Shown: positions 1 through 7,670, counted from the first letter of the stretch. The stretch: 15,271 bases of DNA from Ruthenibacterium avium (GCA_019118905.1 DWYA01000030.1:1-15271), one strand, 5' to 3'. Notes: generated by a model from the letters alone, not told the origin. Translations and numbers: made by a program.

Positions 1-79
1 TTTAGCGCGTTAGCAATATAAATAAAGGATTTTATAGAAAAATTGCCAACTTTTCAGAATTTGAAAGAACATATTTCTT

Positions 80-107
80 TTGTCAAAAAAATATGTTATA
101 CTATAAG
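80..107 (+). promoter_or_regulatory. Possible sigma-A-type promoter for the chemoreceptor operon
   Basis: TTGTCA at 80-85 and TATAAG at 102-107 are separated by 16 bases. An overlapping TATACT at 97-102 is a better -10 hexamer but lacks a well-spaced -35. The match is moderate and the region is AT-rich, so a chance match is possible. I looked for a SigD/sigma-28 motility promoter (TAAA, about 15 bases, GCCGATAA) and found no well-spaced copy. Confidence 0.35.
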
Positions 108-349
108 AGCTGTCGTTGTTCATAAACTGTCGATAAAAAGTTTTGTTTTTTTTCATTTGACAGCAAGAAGGTGCTCCAAGTTGTTGTGTGAATTGGGCTG
201 CGCGAATTTTAAATTAAGTCGGAAGAAGGAATCAAGCGCTATACTTTGTGAATCAAGTTTAACAAATGCTTTGAAATATGATTTTGAGGGGAGAGTTCAT
301 ATTTATTTGTTATTTACTTCACAAAGATAGCCTTTTTTCTTTTTGTAAT

Positions 350-362
350 TGTAAACTTTACA
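350..362. promoter_or_regulatory. Perfect 13-base palindrome just upstream of the first chemoreceptor
   Basis: TGTAAACTTTACA reads the same on both strands around a central C at 356. It ends 23 bases before the start codon and about 10 bases before the ribosome binding site AAAAGGGG. The placement suits an operator or a small mRNA hairpin affecting translation. The symmetry is visible in the sequence; any regulatory role is inference. Confidence 0.35.
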
Positions 363-385
363 GGCGATTTTAAAAGGGGTACAGT

Positions 386-2167
386 ATGATGAAACACCTG
401 AGAGTAAAGGGGAAACTATTTGTTGCATTTATGATTTTGATTGTTGTATTTCTCGCGTCTGCTTTGATGGCGTACATAGGCATGAACAGGATCATGGATA
501 AGTACAACAAATTTGTCACCGAAAATTATGTGGCCGAAGCTACTTTGTACGGGCTTCGCTTGAAAATGGACACGGCAGTGAAGAATTTGGCTCTTGCTTC
601 CAACAGCACAAGTTTAAGCTTAACTGAGAAATATCTTGCTACCGTGGAAGAAAGTTTGGCGCAGGTGAAGGCAGATATCGCTTGGTTTTTGGAGAGCTAC
701 AACGGCGATACTTCCAAAATTGAGGCATATGATGCCATGATGACGCAAACTATGGACACAAGAGAAGAAATTATGACGCTGGCTCGTGCCAATACATCGC
801 AAACGCGCGTGCGTTTGTCTGATATTTTGGATGGTTATAACACAGAGGTGGAAAAAGCGGGCGAAAATATCGACGCATTTGCTCAAACCTTGGCGCAGGA
901 AAGCCAGGATGAATATGAAATGGCGGTGCGTTCCCGCCAGATCTTTACCGTTGTATTGGTTTGCTGTATTGCCGGCTCGCTTGTAGTGGCAATCCTGTTT
1001 ACCCGTATTACAACAAATGCTTTTCTGACTCCGATCAATCAAATTGAGGCCGCGATCAACAAAATGCAGAATGGCGACTTCGATATTCAGCTCGATTATG
1101 AATCCCGTGACGAGCTGGGCCATGTGGCGCAGAGTATGCGCAATACCATACAGGCTTTGAAGAGCTTGATGCGCGACCAAATTTACTTAATGACTGAAAT
1201 GGCGAAGGGCGACTTTAGCGTTAAAAGTCAGGATTCCCATATGTATGTGGGCGGCTTTCGTGAGATGATTGAGGCCATGAATGTGATTCAAAAGCGTTTA
1301 AGCGCTGCTTTTGCACAGGTTTCCTTGGCGGCAGATCAGGTATCCGCGGGAAGCCACCAAGTTTCTCAGGGCGCACAACATTTGGCGCAGGGCGCAACAG
1401 AGCAGGCGTCTTCTATCCAAGAATTGGCTGCTAATATTACCGAAATTTCCCAAAAAATTCAGGAAACGGCTGATTTCTCCGAACGCTCTCGAGAAGATAC
1501 CATGCGGATTCAAAAGGAAGCTGCAAAAAGCAACCAAGACATGCAGGAGCTTTTGAAGGCAATGGGTGATATTACCGAAAACTCCGCGCAAATCAGCAAA
1601 ATTGTCAAAACGATTGAAGATATTGCATTCCAAACCAATATCCTTTCGCTGAATGCTTCCGTAGAAGCTGCACGTGCCGGTGTTGCGGGCAAAGGCTTTG
1701 CGGTTGTGGCTGATGAGGTGCGCAACTTGGCAAGCAAATCTGCCGATGCTTCCAAAAATACAGCGGCACTTATTGAAAACTCGTTGAGTGCGGTACGCCG
1801 TGGCCGTGAGATTACCGACAAAACGGCAGAATCGTTAACACATGTGATTGCCGATATTAACGACGTGGCGGAAAGCATTACGCACATTGCTCAGGAAGCA
1901 ACTACGCAGGCACACTCTGTCACCCGTGTCAATCAGGGCGTCGAACAAATTTCCGGCGTGGTGCAAACCGCTTCCGCGACGTCGCAGGAAAGTGCTGCTT
2001 CCAGCGAGGAGCTTTCCAGCCAAGCTCAGCTGCTCAAACATTTGCTCACGCAGTTTAAATGGGACGAAGAGGAAACAGCGGCTGCCGCGAAAGAAGCAGA
2101 TTGCACGGCTCATTCCTCGGCGCCTGTGCAGAGTAATTATGCAGACGGAAATAGCGGTAAATACTAA
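386..2167 (+). CDS. Methyl-accepting chemotaxis protein (transmembrane chemoreceptor 1)
   Basis: This is a membrane chemoreceptor of 593 residues that would control CheA/CheW signalling to the flagellar motor. It has an N-terminal membrane helix (about residues 10-31), an extracytoplasmic, probably four-helix-bundle sensor (about 32-185), a second helix (about 186-207) and a HAMP domain (about 208-262, with DELGH near 242). A second, degenerate HAMP-like segment follows at about 266-312, then the long cytoplasmic coiled coil. The conserved hairpin tip is at about 411-449 (AFQTNILSLNASVEAARAG, then GKGFAVVADEVRNLA), with Ser where most receptors have Ala. The start is ATG 386, preceded by AAAAGGGG; ATG 389 is an equal alternative. 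Its neighbour 84 bases downstream is a close paralogue, probably co-transcribed. The protein ends GNSGKY and lacks the NWETF-type CheR tether of enteric receptors. The ligand cannot be told from the sequence. Confidence 0.95.
   Translation: MMKHLRVKGKLFVAFMILIVVFLASALMAYIGMNRIMDKYNKFVTENYVAEATLYGLRLKMDTAVKNLALASNSTSLSLTEKYLATVEESLAQVKADIAWFLESYNGDTSKIEAYDAMMTQTMDTREEIMTLARANTSQTRVRLSDILDGYNTEVEKAGENIDAFAQTLAQESQDEYEMAVRSRQIFTVVLVCCIAGSLVVAILFTRITTNAFLTPINQIEAAINKMQNGDFDIQLDYESRDELGHVAQSMRNTIQALKSLMRDQIYLMTEMAKGDFSVKSQDSHMYVGGFREMIEAMNVIQKRLSAAFAQVSLAADQVSAGSHQVSQGAQHLAQGATEQASSIQELAANITEISQKIQETADFSERSREDTMRIQKEAAKSNQDMQELLKAMGDITENSAQISKIVKTIEDIAFQTNILSLNASVEAARAGVAGKGFAVVADEVRNLASKSADASKNTAALIENSLSAVRRGREITDKTAESLTHVIADINDVAESITHIAQEATTQAHSVTRVNQGVEQISGVVQTASATSQESAASSEELSSQAQLLKHLLTQFKWDEEETAAAAKEADCTAHSSAPVQSNYADGNSGKY
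1718..1749 (+). repeat. 32-base exact repeat shared by the two chemoreceptor genes (copy 1)
   Basis: These 32 bases, coding for the segment around VRNLASKSAD, are identical to 3581-3612 in the second chemoreceptor. The offset between the two genes is a constant 1863 bases here, and the 29 bases at 1799-1827 also match 3662-3690. Long exact nucleotide matches at synonymous positions point to recent duplication or gene conversion of the signalling core rather than protein-level conservation alone. Confidence 0.85.
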
Positions 2168-2251
2168 TGCTTTGCTGCGCATTGGGTGAACGTTTATTTT
2201 AAAGACGAAATTTTTGTAAATTGATGTATTTCAGAAAGAGGAAAGCGAACA

Positions 2252-4024
2252 GTGAAAAATTTAAAGGTAAAAAAGAAGCTTTGGTCGATGTTTTTTGTTC
2301 TGATTCTGCTGATGATGATTCCGATGGCGGTAAACTCCATTGGCCTTGGCAGAATTACAGACCGTTATCGTACCTTTGTAGAGCAAAACTATCTGGCGGA
2401 AATCTATGTTTACAATATTCGTCTTGAGATGGACACGGGTGTCAAAAACATTTTGTTGGCAGCTGAGGCGTCTACCAGCGCAGATATGGAAAACTATTTG
2501 GCGTCGGCTGAAGAAAGCCTGAACCGGGTGGGCGAGTACATCGAGTGGTTTAAAACCTCTTACGAGGGCGATATTTCCAAAATTTTGGAGTACGACGAGG
2601 TTCGCTTGCAAGCTGTTGACTCGCGGCCGGAAATTTTTGAAGCCATTCGAGAGAACACGCCCAAGGGTGATGCCAGAGCGGCGCAGCTGTTGGCGGACTA
2701 CAATAAGGCCTTGGAACAAGCGGGTGCGAAAATAACGGAGTTTGCACAGCAGCTTTCTGTCAACAGCAAAGATATGTTTACACGCTCGATGGGTGTAAAA
2801 GAAGGCATTGTTTTGTTCCAAAAGGAATGCTTTGTAGTAGCAATCATTCTGTCTGCCATTATGGTCGCTGTGACGACAAAGGCGCTCTTGAAGCCGATTC
2901 AGGAAATTGACCACGCGATTGACAAAATGCGTTCCGGTGACTTCAGCGCAGAAGTGACATATACTTCCCGCGATGAGCTGGGCCACATGGCTGAAAACAT
3001 GCGTGCAATGCTCATCTCTTTGAGAGAGATTGTGCATGACCAAATGGAAATGATGATGGGAATGGCGGAGGGCAACTTCGCTGTGAAAAGTAAAGATGAA
3101 TCCATCTACATCGGCGAATTTAAAATCTTGTACGATGCCATCCAAGAAATTAAAAAGCGCCTGGGCGAAACCTTTGTGCAGGTGCAGCAGGTTGCTCGCC
3201 TCGTAACGGCCGGAAGCGACCAGGTTTCCGCTGGTGCACAGCACTTGGCGCATGGAGCCATGCAGCAGGCATCCTCTATCGAGCAATTGGCTGCAACGAT
3301 TACCGAAATCACACAGCAAATTAAAGATACCGCCGAGTTCTCCGAGGGTTCCCGTGAGGATACGCTGCGTATTCAAAAGGAAGCCGCGAAAAGCAATGAG
3401 GATATGCAGGAGCTTTTGAAGGCGATGGGCGACATTTCCGAAAACTCTGCACAAATCAGCAAGATTGTCAAAACCATTGAAGACATTGCGTTCCAGACGA
3501 ATATTCTTTCGCTGAATGCGGCGGTAGAGGCGGCGCGTGCCGGTGTAGCAGGCAAGGGCTTTGCGGTTGTGGCCGATGAAGTGCGCAACTTGGCAAGCAA
3601 ATCTGCCGATGCCTCCAAGAGCACCGCAGCTTTGATTGAGAACTCTTTGAGCGCCGTGCAGCGTGGCCGTGAGATTACCGACAAAACGGCGGAATCATTG
3701 ACCCGCGTGATTGCCGACATCAACAAGGTAGCCGAAAGCATCACTCATATTGCGCAGGAGGCTATGACACAGGCAAACTCTGTTGGACAAATCAGCATTG
3801 GCGTCGATCAGATTTCCGGCGTGGTGCAAACGACTTCGGCTACCTCGCAAGAGGGTGCTGCTTCCAGTGAGGAGCTGTCCAGCCAGGCGCAAGTGCTCAA
3901 ACACTTGATGTCGCAGTTCCGCTGGGATGAAGATTTAATTCAGTTGGAAGAACAAGAGGACAACAGCGCAAATGAGGCTTTGCCTGCACACGCTTTGTCG
4001 CAGCCCGACAGCAGCAAATATTAA
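2252..4024 (+). CDS. Methyl-accepting chemotaxis protein (transmembrane chemoreceptor 2)
   Basis: This is the tandem paralogue of the preceding receptor, 590 residues, with the same architecture. It has a membrane helix at about residues 9-30, a sensor at about 31-188, a second helix at about 190-208, a HAMP domain with DELGH, a second HAMP-like stretch (EMMMGMAEGNF), and a signalling hairpin around residues 410-448 with the canonical NAAVEAARAG. From the middle to the end it aligns without gaps to receptor 1. The sensor domain is clearly more diverged, although both keep MDT.VKN and EESL..V..I.WF patterns. The start is GTG 2252, with AGAGG at 2237-2241 ten bases ahead. It ends DSSKY, resembling the SGKY end of receptor 1. 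A strong terminator follows. The pair probably senses related but different ligands while feeding the same CheA array. Confidence 0.95.
   Translation: MKNLKVKKKLWSMFFVLILLMMIPMAVNSIGLGRITDRYRTFVEQNYLAEIYVYNIRLEMDTGVKNILLAAEASTSADMENYLASAEESLNRVGEYIEWFKTSYEGDISKILEYDEVRLQAVDSRPEIFEAIRENTPKGDARAAQLLADYNKALEQAGAKITEFAQQLSVNSKDMFTRSMGVKEGIVLFQKECFVVAIILSAIMVAVTTKALLKPIQEIDHAIDKMRSGDFSAEVTYTSRDELGHMAENMRAMLISLREIVHDQMEMMMGMAEGNFAVKSKDESIYIGEFKILYDAIQEIKKRLGETFVQVQQVARLVTAGSDQVSAGAQHLAHGAMQQASSIEQLAATITEITQQIKDTAEFSEGSREDTLRIQKEAAKSNEDMQELLKAMGDISENSAQISKIVKTIEDIAFQTNILSLNAAVEAARAGVAGKGFAVVADEVRNLASKSADASKSTAALIENSLSAVQRGREITDKTAESLTRVIADINKVAESITHIAQEAMTQANSVGQISIGVDQISGVVQTTSATSQEGAASSEELSSQAQVLKHLMSQFRWDEDLIQLEEQEDNSANEALPAHALSQPDSSKY
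3581..3612 (+). repeat. 32-base exact repeat shared by the two chemoreceptor genes (copy 2)
   Basis: Identical to 1718-1749 in the upstream receptor gene; see that entry. The paralogous blocks could recombine and delete one receptor. Confidence 0.85.
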
Positions 4025-4052
4025 ACAGCAATGGCATTGCCATTGGCCAATA

Positions 4053-4100
4053 AAAAAGGCACGAGCTTCCCAGATCATCTGCGGAAGTTCGTGCCTTTTT
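4053..4100 (+). terminator. Intrinsic terminator of the chemoreceptor operon
   Basis: An 18-base stem (4053-4070 pairing with 4083-4100, one G.U pair) encloses a 12-base loop. The 3' arm ends in TTTTT and the 5' arm begins with AAAAA, so it could also act leftward. It lies 28 bases after the stop of receptor 2. Confidence 0.9.
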
Positions 4101-4104
4101 GTGA

Positions 4105-4143
4105 ATAAAAACCGCCGCCCGGCTTTAAAAATGCTGGGCGGCG
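4105..4143 (-). terminator. Intrinsic terminator of the degV-LUD operon
   Basis: Read on the minus strand, an 11-base GC-rich stem (4133-4143 pairing with 4113-4123, one G.U pair) with a 9-base loop is followed by GTTTTTATT. It lies 40 bases beyond the stop of the LUD gene. It abuts the plus-strand terminator at 4053-4100, giving a convergent gene border. Confidence 0.85.
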
Positions 4144-4183
4144 TAATGATTTGAAAAATTCGACTGTTCAGAAATCCTCCGGT

Positions 4184-4819
4184 TTAATAACCGAGGGGCT
4201 CTGCCACTAAAATGACTTTAATGCGTCCCGGCGTTTTGGAAAAACGTTGAACGGTATAAGTACAGCAAATGCGCTCGGGGCTGTGGCAGTCGGCGCAAAT
4301 GCCGGTTTTGGCACACGGTGTGTTTCGGTTGAGTCGTTTGGTATTGGCCGGAGCTGCCAAATGACGCAGACGGCGATGCGCTTCGTGCAAATCCTCTACA
4401 ATCTTATTGTAACCAACCACCAAAATAACCTCTTTGGGTCCAAAAGCAAGTGCAGCAACACGATTGCCGTTTCCGTCGACATTGAAAATCTCGCCCTGCT
4501 CCGTGACCGCATTGGCGCTGGAAAGGTAACAATCGGCAAAAAATGCTTTGCGGTACAGCTCGCCAATGGCGTCGCCGCTGACGGCTTCACGGTCTAAAAA
4601 GTCATAACCGCCTGTGCGCAGAAATGCAGGAACGCCGCATTCGGCTAAGCTGACGCTGCCGCCCATGCTGACGCAAGCGCCCGGCTGAATTAAGGTTTTC
4701 AGCAGAGGAATCACGTCGCAGGCGGAATCGACACAGTAAGCATCCATTTGATTTTTCTTCAATGCCTGTGCCGTGCGCTCCATGCGCTGACGAACTACTT
4801 CTTTTGCAAATTCATTCAT
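4184..4819 (-). CDS. LUD-domain (LutC/YkgG-like, DUF162) protein
   Basis: A cytosolic protein of 211 residues of the LUD family, whose best known members (LutB/LutC) take part in lactate oxidation to pyruvate. Stand-alone members like this one have no firmly known reaction. Family features visible are the N-terminal helix with MERTAQALKKNQMDAY, the glycine-rich SMGGSVSL segment, LSSANAVTEQGEI.NVDGNGNRVAAL, the phosphate-loop-like KEVILVVGYNKIV, and a C-terminal Cys cluster (C.KTGIC.DC.SPERICC) before RIKVILVAEPLGY. The Cys cluster could bind metal or Fe-S, which is inference. The ATG at 4819 is chosen because AAGGGAG lies about 11 bases upstream; a TTG seven codons earlier would overlap that site. 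It follows degV by 45 bases and shares its transcript. No lutA or lutB is nearby, so a lactate role is not supported by context. Confidence 0.88.
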   Translation of the reverse strand: MNEFAKEVVRQRMERTAQALKKNQMDAYCVDSACDVIPLLKTLIQPGACVSMGGSVSLAECGVPAFLRTGGYDFLDREAVSGDAIGELYRKAFFADCYLSSANAVTEQGEIFNVDGNGNRVAALAFGPKEVILVVGYNKIVEDLHEAHRRLRHLAAPANTKRLNRNTPCAKTGICADCHSPERICCTYTVQRFSKTPGRIKVILVAEPLGY

Positions 4820-4864
4820 AGAATCACGCTCTCCCTTCAAAACACCAATGAAAAAACCGCAATC

Positions 4865-5707
4865 TTAGAATGCGATTACAATGCCGCCATCGTCGGCATA
4901 AACCGTAGAAATGCCGTTGGTAGGAACCATAATCACCTCTTTAATTGCAGAACACTGCGCCAAAAACATCTTTTTCAAATCCTGCGCACGTTCCAGACAA
5001 TTGCAGTAACTCAGCACCAGCGTGAGGCCGCCGGCTGCCTGCGCGGTTTCAGAAGCCACAATTTCTACCAAGCGGCGCATGGCGTTTGCAGTGCCGCGCA
5101 CTTTCTCCAACGGAATAATTTCCCCATGGCCGTTTTCACCCATGATGGGGCGGATGTTCAGCATGGTGCCCAAAAGACCGGCTGCTTTGGAAATGCGCCC
5201 GTTTTTCACTAGGTGGGACAAATCCTCCAGAACAAAATGGGTTTTCATCGTGGCGATAAAGGCGTTTGCCTTTTCTACAATGCTGTCAAAATCCATTCCG
5301 GCATCAATCATGTCATGCAGCAGCAGTGCAATGCGGGTTTCCCCGGCGGCAGCGCTTTCAGAATCAAATACATGAATGCGCAAATCGGGATTTTGTTCCA
5401 AGGCCAATTGACGGCCAACACATGCGGCGTTATAGCTTCCCGAAAGCTTGGAAGAAAGGGTAATGACAAAGCTTTCCGGGGCGCGAAGCATTAAAGCGGC
5501 ATATTCCTCCGGGGTCGGGCAGGAGGTAGCGGGAGGTGTTTTGCAGGCTCGCATTGTTTTAATTAAAGCAAGCGTGTCCAAAGACTCGTCGTCACGATAA
5601 TGTTCCTCACCCACAGCGATATTTAAGCTGGCGATAGAAAGTCCCAAAAGGCGTTTCATGGCCGGTGTGACATCACAACAGCTGTCGGCGATGAGTTGAA
5701 TGGGCAT
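4865..5707 (-). CDS. DegV family fatty acid-binding protein (FakB-like)
   Basis: A protein of 280 residues. DegV/FakB proteins hold a fatty acid and present it to the kinase FakA, which makes acyl-phosphate for phospholipid synthesis. Family signatures are in order: an N-terminal IADSCCDV (usually DSTSD, so the Thr is Cys here), TSCPTPEEY, ITLSSKLSGSYNAA, DSESAAAGE, LEDLSHLVKNGRIS with LLG.MLNIRPIM, and a C-terminal GISTVYADDGGIVIAF close. The start at 5707 is supported by AGAGG about eight bases upstream. An in-frame start further up (5800) would sit upstream of the predicted promoter and add a basic, unrelated leader. It is the first gene of an operon with the LUD gene. The paired kinase FakA is not in this window. 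The bound lipid is unknown. Confidence 0.93.
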   Translation of the reverse strand: MPIQLIADSCCDVTPAMKRLLGLSIASLNIAVGEEHYRDDESLDTLALIKTMRACKTPPATSCPTPEEYAALMLRAPESFVITLSSKLSGSYNAACVGRQLALEQNPDLRIHVFDSESAAAGETRIALLLHDMIDAGMDFDSIVEKANAFIATMKTHFVLEDLSHLVKNGRISKAAGLLGTMLNIRPIMGENGHGEIIPLEKVRGTANAMRRLVEIVASETAQAAGGLTLVLSYCNCLERAQDLKKMFLAQCSAIKEVIMVPTNGISTVYADDGGIVIAF

Positions 5708-5724
5708 GTTACAACCTCTTTTCT

Positions 5725-5743
5725 GCACAGAGATTTTCTGTGC
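5725..5743 (-). other. Small hairpin in the degV mRNA leader
   Basis: GCACAGA at 5725-5731 and TCTGTGC at 5737-5743 form a perfect seven-pair stem with a five-base loop. On the degV transcript it lies between the predicted start point (near 5755) and the ribosome binding site. It could be an operator or a translation-modulating hairpin; the function is unproven. Confidence 0.4.
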
Positions 5744-5761
5744 GTGGTATTGTTTGGTATT

Positions 5762-5790
5762 ATTGTAGGCTTCTTTTCTGAAAAAGTCAA
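5762..5790 (-). promoter_or_regulatory. Sigma-A-type promoter for degV
   Basis: On the minus strand TTGACT (5790-5785) and TACAAT (5767-5762) are exactly 17 bases apart, each one mismatch from consensus. The expected start of transcription is near 5755, about 48 bases before the degV start codon. Its -35 faces away from the fhs -35 only ten bases distant. Confidence 0.8.
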
Positions 5791-5800
5791 CGAAAAGCAA

Positions 5801-5829
5801 TTGTCAAGCAAGCCGCAGTTTGCTACAAT
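5801..5829 (+). promoter_or_regulatory. Sigma-A-type promoter for fhs with extended -10
   Basis: TTGTCA (5801-5806) and TACAAT (5824-5829) are 17 bases apart, with TGC immediately before the -10 giving a TGn extension. Transcription would start near 5836, leaving a leader of about 65 bases. I saw no folate (THF) riboswitch fold in that leader. Confidence 0.8.
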
Positions 5830-5901
5830 AAAGAAATATGAAGGAAGCATGGTGCCAACAGGCATCCAAAGCGGCATACGGCCGGTAAAGGAGTGTTGAA
5901 C

Positions 5902-7569
5902 ATGAAAACGGATATTGAAATTGCACAGCAGGCGGTCATGGAGCCTATCACGAAGGTGGCAAGCGAGCTTGGCGTGGACGCCGACCGTGTCATTCCCTAC
6001 GGCAAGTATAAGGCAAAGATTGACCATCGATTGGTGAAAGAGCTGGCACAGCAAAAAGATGCCCGCGTCATTTTGGTAACAGCCATCAGCCCCACGCCCG
6101 CCGGAGAGGGAAAGACTACCACAAGCGTCGGCTTGGCGGATGCGCTTTCCCGCATGGGCAAAAAAACAATTTTGGCGCTGCGTGAGCCGAGCCTTGGCCC
6201 TGTGTTCGGTATGAAGGGCGGTGCAGCAGGCGGCGGCTATGCGCAGGTGGTGCCCATGGAGGACATCAATCTGCATTTTACAGGCGACCTGCACGCCATT
6301 GGCGCAGCGAATAACCTGTTGGCTGCTATGGTGGATAATCACATTTACCAAGGCAATGCCCTGAACATTGACCCGCGCCGCGTTACTTGGAAACGCTGCG
6401 TGGATATGAATGACCGTCAGCTGCGTTTTATTACCGACGGCTTGGGCGGCAAGGTGAACGGAACTCCGCGTGAAGACGGCTTCGACATTACCGTGGCCAG
6501 CGAAGTGATGGCGGTGTTCTGCTTAGCTTCCGATTTGAACGATTTGAAAGAGCGCTTGGGACGCATCGTCGTTGCCTATACCTTCAGCGGTGAGCCGGTG
6601 ACGGCGGGGCAAATCGGCGCGGCGGGCGCGATGACTGCATTATTAAAAGATGCATTCGACCCCAACTTGGTGCAGACGCTGGAGCACACACCCGCGCTGA
6701 TTCACGGCGGCCCGTTTGCCAACATCGCACACGGCTGCAACAGCGCTATTGCAACACGCCTTGCCATGAAATTGGCAGATTATGTGGTGACTGAGGCGGG
6801 CTTCGGCGCGGATTTGGGCGCCGAGAAATTTTTGGACATCAAATGCCGCATGAACGACATTCATCCGTCGGTCTGCGTTGTGGTGGCAACGGTGCGTGCG
6901 CTGAAACACCACGGCGGCTGCCCGAAAGCCGAGCTGGGTCAGCCGGGGCTGGATTATTTGAAATCCGGCAGCCCCAACCTGCGCCGCCATGTGGAAAATA
7001 TGCAAAAGGTGTTCGGCATTCCTGTCTGTGTGGCAATCAACGCATTCCCCACCGATACGGAGGAGGAACACGCTTATCTGCGCGGCCTGTGCGCCGAAAT
7101 GGGTGTGCCGTGTGCGCTGAGCGAAGTGTTTGCCAAAGGTGGCGAAGGCGGCGTAGAGCTGGCAAACGATGTGCTGGCCAGCATGGAAAGCCGCCCCGCA
7201 CAGTATGCCTACGACGAAAACATGACGGTGCGCGAAAAAATTGACGCAATCTGCAAAAAAATCTACCATGCAAAAGAAGTGGTCTACCAAGCACCCGCTA
7301 AGAAAATGCTGGAGGAGCTGGAGAAAAACGGCTTTGACCGTCTGGCCGTCTGCGTGGCGAAAACACAGTACAGCTTTTCCGATGACGCGGCTTTGCTGGC
7401 TGCGCCGGAAGGCTTTACCATGACGGTGCGTGACCTGCGTTTGTCTGCGGGAGCGGGCTTTGTGGTGGCTGTCATGGGCAGCATTATGACCATGCCCGGT
7501 CTACCGAAGAAACCTGCCGCCGAAGCGATTGACGTGGATGAAAACGGCATGATTACAGGATTGTTCTAA
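5902..7569 (+). CDS. fhs: Formate-tetrahydrofolate ligase
   Basis: The enzyme joins formate to tetrahydrofolate with ATP to give 10-formyl-THF, supplying one-carbon units for purines and initiator tRNA, or the methyl branch of the Wood-Ljungdahl pathway in acetogens. It has 555 residues, the usual family length. Visible signatures are TPTPAGEGKTTTSVGL with the ATP-binding P-loop around residues 65-75, REPSLGPVFG.KGGAAGGGYAQV, MEDINLHFTGD.HAI, HGGPFANIAHGCNS, TEAGFGADLGAEKF, and a C-terminal GAGFVV..MG.IMTMPGLPKKPAA. The ATG at 5902 is chosen because AAAGGAG (5887-5893) lies eight bases ahead; the in-frame GTG at 5893 overlaps that site. It is transcribed alone from its own promoter, and no other Wood-Ljungdahl gene is present, so acetogenesis cannot be claimed. 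Confidence 0.98.
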   Translation: MKTDIEIAQQAVMEPITKVASELGVDADRVIPYGKYKAKIDHRLVKELAQQKDARVILVTAISPTPAGEGKTTTSVGLADALSRMGKKTILALREPSLGPVFGMKGGAAGGGYAQVVPMEDINLHFTGDLHAIGAANNLLAAMVDNHIYQGNALNIDPRRVTWKRCVDMNDRQLRFITDGLGGKVNGTPREDGFDITVASEVMAVFCLASDLNDLKERLGRIVVAYTFSGEPVTAGQIGAAGAMTALLKDAFDPNLVQTLEHTPALIHGGPFANIAHGCNSAIATRLAMKLADYVVTEAGFGADLGAEKFLDIKCRMNDIHPSVCVVVATVRALKHHGGCPKAELGQPGLDYLKSGSPNLRRHVENMQKVFGIPVCVAINAFPTDTEEEHAYLRGLCAEMGVPCALSEVFAKGGEGGVELANDVLASMESRPAQYAYDENMTVREKIDAICKKIYHAKEVVYQAPAKKMLEELEKNGFDRLAVCVAKTQYSFSDDAALLAAPEGFTMTVRDLRLSAGAGFVVAVMGSIMTMPGLPKKPAAEAIDVDENGMITGLF

Positions 7570-7670
7570 TTCTGCCGGCCTTGCTGAACCGTGCAAGACT
7601 GCGTGTGCAAAGGCGCAAGTGCAGCACAGGTGAGGTTGTTGTGTAAAAAATGTAACTTTTCACACTTTTG

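Larger units (their letters stand above)
1..385. other. AT-rich non-coding leader upstream of the chemoreceptor pair
   Basis: This stretch carries no convincing gene. The only open frame (43-330, +) starts at a TTG without a ribosome binding site and encodes a low-complexity, Cys/Lys/Ser-rich peptide with no recognisable domain. The DNA is A/T-rich with several T tracts. It contains a possible sigma-A-like promoter at 80-107 and a perfect 13-base palindrome at 350-362. If the promoter is right, the first chemoreceptor mRNA would have an untranslated leader of roughly 270 bases, long enough for post-transcriptional control. I could not match it to the c-di-GMP riboswitch consensus or any other riboswitch I know. 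Confidence 0.6.

Noticed and set aside
104..136. SigD/sigma-28-like promoter (TAAG ... GTCGATAA) in the chemoreceptor leader
   Set aside because: The GTCGATAA half resembles the -10, but the nearest TAAA-like element is about 21 bases away instead of about 15.
43..330. Open frame of 95 codons on the plus strand in the leader
   Set aside because: TTG start, no ribosome binding site, composition unlike a real protein, no recognisable domain.
2261..3454. Long minus-strand open frame antisense to the second chemoreceptor
   Set aside because: The chemoreceptor on the other strand is certain. The antisense product is rich in His, Cys and Arg with no domain, as expected of a codon shadow.
5836..5901. 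Possible tetrahydrofolate riboswitch ahead of fhs
   Set aside because: The leader is only about 65 bases and I could not place the conserved core or paired arms of that riboswitch.
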